7,010 nucleotides of DNA from CAJQQK01 sp051010015. GTDB taxonomy: Bacteria > Pseudomonadota > Alphaproteobacteria > Rhizobiales > Hyphomicrobiaceae. The stretch spans positions 1 through 7,010 of the forward strand of contig JBPCVZ010000165.1 in assembly GCA_051010015.1 (NCBI GenBank), given 5' to 3'. The translations under genes were made by a program, and so were the position numbers. Shown piece by piece: positions 5,968-7,010 of this stretch. The number at the start of each line of letters is the position of its first letter. The stretch's first letter is position 1. Below the pieces are notes generated by a model. That model was not told where the DNA came from and made no database searches. It saw only the letters and a list, made by a program, of their open reading frames with translations.

Positions 5968-6684
5968 TCATAGCCCGTGCAGGCGCATCAGTGCGGTGAA
6001 ATGCTGGGCGGCGGCCTGGTCGAGCTGCTGCATGTACTGCCGGTTGGTTTCGCGCACGGCCGCATCCGGCAGGATTTTGAGCGGCTTGCCGGAGGATTGC
6101 GCAATGACCTGCTGGCGGCAGGCGCGCTCCAGGTAATAGAGTTCATCGAACGCCAGCGCCACGCTCGGTGCGCCGACGGAAACGCCGTGCTGGTCGAGGA
6201 AGAAGATGTCGGCATGCGGGTTGTCGCGCTGCGCTTCGGCGATGCGTTCGCCTTCGTCCGCGTCGAGCGCGAGGCCGCCAAACCCGTGGTGCGCCATCCG
6301 GCCGTAAAACCGGGTGGCGGTCTGATGCGCCATTTCGAGGCGGCCGTCCTCGACCATGGTGATCGATGTCGCATACGGCATGTGGACGTGCAAAATGCAC
6401 TGGTGGCGCGGGTTTGCACGGTGACCGGCAATATGGATGTTGCGCGCCGTCGCCTCGACCTCGCCGTCGCCCTCGTGGACGATGCCGTCGCCGTCGATCA
6501 GGAGCAGTTGCTCGGGACGCATCTCGGCCCAATGCGCGCCATAAGGGTTGATCAGATAACGCTCCGCATCGCCCGGCACGACGACGGAGAAATGGTTGCA
6601 GATGCCCTCGTGGTAGTCGAATGCGGCGGCAAGCCGGAGGGCGGCACTCAATTCGCGGCGCAGGGTCGTCAGGGTCGGGGTCAT
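5968..6684 (-). CDS. Class II aldolase/adducin family protein
   Basis: This 238-residue protein has the zinc-dependent class II aldolase/adducin fold, whose members cleave or decarboxylate small sugar-phosphates and hydroxy-acids. Visible are LRLAAAFDYHEGICNHFSV near the N-terminus, the metal-binding pair HVH (H99 and H101) in ILHVHMPYATS, and a third candidate ligand H166 in FFLDQHGVSVG, equivalent to the histidine of the usual NHG. Glu75 or Glu77 is a candidate for the catalytic acid/base. The spacing resembles the fuculose-aldolase pattern. I start at the ATG at 6682-6684 because the family-like sequence begins there. The frame is open upstream to 6879, with ATGs at 6778-6780 and 6877-6879, but codons there include repeated AGA and a much lower GC third position. 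The ribosome site for the chosen start is poor. An alternative ATG at 6778-6780 has GGAG 8 nt upstream and would add 32 residues. The substrate is unknown. Confidence 0.85.
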   Translation of the reverse strand: MTPTLTTLRRELSAALRLAAAFDYHEGICNHFSVVVPGDAERYLINPYGAHWAEMRPEQLLLIDGDGIVHEGDGEVEATARNIHIAGHRANPRHQCILHVHMPYATSITMVEDGRLEMAHQTATRFYGRMAHHGFGGLALDADEGERIAEAQRDNPHADIFFLDQHGVSVGAPSVALAFDELYYLERACRQQVIAQSSGKPLKILPDAAVRETNRQYMQQLDQAAAQHFTALMRLHGL

Positions 6685-6839
6685 GGTACGGGTCTCGTCT
6701 CGGTCAGGTGGTCTCGTTCGCTGGCACAGTGCGCATCTATCAGAAGGCGCAGCCGGCGACCAGATCGCATCTTGCGTCATGGTGGGCTCCAGAGAGGCGG
6801 AAATTGACCACGCGTTTCCGGCCGATGCCGGCACGAGAG

Positions 6840-6868
6840 TTGACATGTCGCGCCGCACGCCCGATCCA
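6840..6868 (+). promoter_or_regulatory. Candidate promoter for the aminotransferase gene, with a small palindrome
   Basis: TTGACA at 6840-6845 is a perfect -35 consensus. At 17 nt spacing the -10 position holds GATCCA (6863-6868), a poor match. The distance to the aminotransferase ATG at 6907 would suit a short leader. The 8-bp palindrome GACATGTC (6842-6849) overlaps the -35. I see no convincing promoter for the divergent aldolase gene in this 222-nt gap. Confidence 0.25.
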
Positions 6869-6906
6869 TGGGCTGACAAGTATTCAAACCAAGCTCGAGG
6901 CAGATC

Positions 6907-7010
6907 ATGACGGACGTGTCAGAGACCTGGACTTTCTTCAACGGCGCCTGGCATGAGGGCAACGTGGGGATGATGGGACCGCGCACGCACGCGTTGTGGC
7001 TCGGCAGCAG
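6907..7010 (+). CDS. Fold-type IV (branched-chain-type) aminotransferase, N-terminal part (cut by window edge)
   Basis: Thirty-four complete codons from the ATG at 6907 are present and the frame is open to the right edge. The peptide contains TWTFFNGAWHEGN and then GPRTHALWLGS, which match the N-terminal strand and loop of PLP-dependent class IV aminotransferases annotated as branched-chain amino acid aminotransferases in proteobacteria (recognised from memory). Full-length members have about 290-310 residues and exchange the amino group between Val, Leu or Ile and 2-oxoglutarate. Some relatives act on D-amino acids or other amines, and the PLP lysine lies outside the window. CGAGG at 6896-6900 is 6 nt before the ATG. 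It is divergent from the class II aldolase gene. Confidence 0.8.
   Translation, partial: MTDVSETWTFFNGAWHEGNVGMMGPRTHALWLGS

Noticed and set aside
5977..6807. A 276-codon plus-strand frame opposite the class II aldolase
   Set aside because: It has the same complementary-phase shadow effect. The minus-strand frame carries the HVH and QHG metal motifs of a known family.

Overview
The window is GC-rich DNA that looks like a proteobacterial chromosome, most likely alphaproteobacterial. This is an inference from codon bias, the sequence style of the liv-type transporter, the methylmalonate-semialdehyde dehydrogenase and the class IV aminotransferase, and the gene layout. I cannot name a genus. 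No phage, insertion sequence, CRISPR, rRNA or tRNA is visible.

Layout. (1) Positions 1-3134, minus strand, form one operon read from right to left. It starts with an AMP-forming long-chain-type acyl-CoA synthetase, followed by a LivG-type ABC ATPase (TAATG stop/start overlap) and then the N-terminal 84 residues of a LivH-type permease that runs off the left edge. (2) Positions 3135-3429 are a divergent control region. It holds a candidate promoter for the minus operon with a 7-bp inverted repeat bracketing its -35, a weak candidate promoter for the plus operon, and a nested inverted repeat in the leader of the next gene. (3) Positions 3430-5667, plus strand, hold a methylmalonate-semialdehyde dehydrogenase (mmsA) followed after 42 nt by a glutathione S-transferase-like gene. 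(4) Positions 5668-5967 lie between convergent genes and carry four alternating copies of a TTGGGTTA motif, arranged as two oppositely oriented REP-like hairpin elements. (5) Positions 5968-6684, minus strand, hold a class II aldolase/adducin-family protein. (6) Positions 6685-6906 are a second divergent gap. (7) From 6907 to the right edge is the N-terminus of a fold-type IV (branched-chain-type) aminotransferase.

How the genes may work together. A liv-type importer, a branched-chain-type aminotransferase and MmsA (the late step of valine catabolism, giving propionyl-CoA) all point to uptake and breakdown of branched-chain amino acids or related carboxylates. The acyl-CoA synthetase fused into the transporter operon suggests the importer could instead carry a carboxylic acid that is CoA-activated on entry. 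The GST and the class II aldolase have no substrate that can be read from sequence.

I do not see a clearly new biological system. The points most worth a second look are the paired REP-like elements, the inverted repeats in the 3.2-3.4 kb control region, and the transporter-CoA ligase coupling.
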